This document shows, piece by piece, positions 5,690-6,673 of a stretch of 6,673 bases of DNA. Each line of letters begins with the position of its first letter. Position 1 is the first letter of the stretch. The DNA is from Lachnospiraceae bacterium UBA4380 (lineage in GTDB: Bacteria; Bacillota; Clostridia; Lachnospirales; Lachnospiraceae), in assembly GCA_002390025.1 (NCBI GenBank), contig DGRU01000064.1, positions 36,357 to 43,029 on the forward strand, read 5' to 3'. A model generated the notes under the pieces. It did not search any database and was not told where the DNA came from. It saw only the letters and a program-made list of their open reading frames with translations. The translations under genes and the position numbers were made by a program.

Positions 5690-6580
5690 TTAGATTCCCA
5701 GCTCGAATTTCAGCTGCGGCTTCATAGGTGCATAGTCGCGCATCTCAAAATCATCGATGGTGATTTCTTCAAAGCTGCATCCTTTCTCCTTGTGGAGAAG
5801 GAGGACGGGCTGCCTGATTTCACCAGAATTGTCTTTGGGACTGTCAATGCTGCTGCCACTGTCCTGCACAGCCAGCTCCTCAGCACGCCGCAGCATCTCG
5901 TGCGCGTTATCGATGTGACGGTCATAAATCTGCTCATTGGCGACAAAGTGGGTAAAAACACCGGGCTCCAGGCCGGTCACGCAGGCGATCATCATTAAAA
6001 GAGCCGCATACTGGATCTCATTGATTCCGCCGGCACCCGAAGCTGTCAGCATATCACCGCTGCGCTGGATCATGCTCATATCAAGATACTTGCCGCGCAC
6101 ATTCCACATGGTAAGAAAAGCACAGGGCGCAAGGCCGGGTGTCTCATGCAGATCTGTCTCCTGCCAGAGAGAGACCACTTTTCGCCTGCCATAGGGGTCC
6201 TTTTTGATGTCTTCAATCAGATTGTGAATCAGATCATAGCGCTTGACTGTCGCTCCGTAGCGCTGCCCGATCGTCCCGTCGCCGATATCCCACGGATCCC
6301 ACCAGGTCACACCGTACTCCTTCATCTCCGACAGCACATTGGTGGGATGCTGATAGATCGTAAATATCTCCCGGATACCCGTCTTCCAGGCCTGGTAGCG
6401 CAGCGTGCAGATCGGGAACTCCCCCTTTGACAGATCATATTTCCGCATCACATGATTCACACTGATCGTGTGGGCGGGAGTTCCATCCTCATATCGGGGC
6501 CTCGGATTCTCATCCATATAGCCGTTGTCCAGAATGTTCTTTATATCATCTACAAGATACTTGTCTGCTTTTGTCATCAT
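5690..6580 (-). CDS. thyA: thymidylate synthase (ThyA-type), 296 aa
   Basis: A cytoplasmic dimeric enzyme that methylates dUMP to dTMP with 5,10-methylenetetrahydrofolate. It resembles the Bacillus subtilis ThyA class more than E. coli ThyA. Motifs: DGTPAHTISV (32-41); REIFTIYQ (70-77) with the catalytic Glu71; WWDPWDIGDGTIGQRYG (93-109); DPYGRRKVV (128-136), the phosphate-binding and dimer-interface Arg pair; LAPC (150-153) with nucleophile Cys153; QRSGD (172-176); GGIN (184-187) with the dUMP-recognising Asn187; QIYDRHIDN (217-225); and the C-terminal FELGI. The start is ATG at 6580, with AGGAGG (6592-6597) 11 bases upstream and an N-terminus aligning with B. subtilis ThyA; ATG at 6577 is nearly as good. 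The promoter at 6632-6660 excludes the in-frame ATGs further up. Oddities are a three-residue expansion between QRSGD and the Asn, and NEQIY where GDxHxY is usual. It is transcribed alone; no folA lies downstream. Confidence 0.92.
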   Translation of the reverse strand: MMTKADKYLVDDIKNILDNGYMDENPRPRYEDGTPAHTISVNHVMRKYDLSKGEFPICTLRYQAWKTGIREIFTIYQHPTNVLSEMKEYGVTWWDPWDIGDGTIGQRYGATVKRYDLIHNLIEDIKKDPYGRRKVVSLWQETDLHETPGLAPCAFLTMWNVRGKYLDMSMIQRSGDMLTASGAGGINEIQYAALLMMIACVTGLEPGVFTHFVANEQIYDRHIDNAHEMLRRAEELAVQDSGSSIDSPKDNSGEIRQPVLLLHKEKGCSFEEITIDDFEMRDYAPMKPQLKFELGI

Positions 6581-6631
6581 AAATGGATCGGCCTCCTGAT
6601 TCTGGATTACATACAACACTCTTTCTTGAGA

Positions 6632-6660
6632 AATATACATTGATTTTGATGTATTGTGAA
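6632..6660 (-). promoter_or_regulatory. near-consensus promoter for thymidylate synthase
   Basis: On the minus strand: TTCACA (6655-6660, 5 of 6 to TTGACA), a 17-base spacer, then TATATT (6632-6637, 5 of 6 to TATAAT). Initiation near 6625 gives a leader of about 45 bases, which supports the start at 6580 and rules out ATGs at 6640 and 6667. Confidence 0.75.
6635..6654. promoter_or_regulatory. inverted repeat filling the thymidylate synthase promoter spacer
   Basis: ATACAT (6635-6640) and ATGTAT (6649-6654) are perfect 6-bp arms with an 8-base centre (TGATTTTG). They occupy the space between the -35 and most of the -10 hexamer, a classic place for a repressor operator. AT-rich short arms can occur by chance. 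Confidence 0.35.
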
Positions 6661-6673
6661 GCCTCACACGACT

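Noticed and set aside
6581..6667. Longer thymidylate synthase beginning at 6667 or 6640
   Set aside because: These ATGs lie within or upstream of the predicted -10/-35, so they could not be translated from that promoter. The added residues also have no counterpart in known ThyA proteins.

Overview
The window looks like chromosomal DNA from a low-to-moderate GC Firmicute of the class Clostridia, probably Lachnospiraceae or a close relative. This rests on the gene families present (a free-standing cytidylate-kinase-like protein, a membrane-anchored Hanks-type kinase with a divergent small HTH protein, and a Bacillus-type thymidylate synthase), the strong AGGAGG-type ribosome binding sites, and TGnTATAAT extended -10 promoters. 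No taxonomic marker is present, so this is an inference. No tRNA, rRNA, CRISPR array, insertion sequence or phage gene was seen.

Layout. Bases 1-752 (minus strand) hold two small single-span membrane proteins of unknown function; the downstream one runs off the left edge. Bases 753-1254 are intergenic, with a promoter for the minus-strand pair, a short coding-like stretch that may be a gene remnant, and a promoter for the next gene. Bases 1255-1851 (plus) encode a cytidylate-kinase-like protein followed by a strong hairpin terminator. Bases 2010-3110 (minus) encode a serine/threonine protein kinase whose C-terminal part is membrane-embedded. Divergent from it, 3414-3878 (plus) encodes a small HTH-like protein; the 303 bp between them carry promoters in both directions, a 12-bp palindrome and a pair of GC-rich direct repeats. 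Bases 4146-5531 (plus) encode a polytopic membrane protein with a long acidic linker and a C-terminal extracytoplasmic FxLYD-like module. A bidirectional terminator at 5629-5675 separates it from thymidylate synthase (5690-6580, minus), whose near-consensus promoter lies at the right edge.

How the genes fit together. Most genes appear to have their own promoter and terminator, so the window is a run of independent housekeeping and signalling units rather than one operon. The exceptions are the two left-edge genes, which probably form an operon, and the kinase/HTH pair, which shares a divergent control region and is the best candidate for a little-studied signalling module. Thymidylate synthase makes dTMP from dUMP; the cytidylate-kinase-like protein may act on nucleotides, but its substrate cannot be read from the sequence. 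The strongest observations for follow-up are the kinase/HTH pair with its repeats, the substitutions in the thymidylate synthase active-site region, and the inverted repeats placed on or beside promoters.
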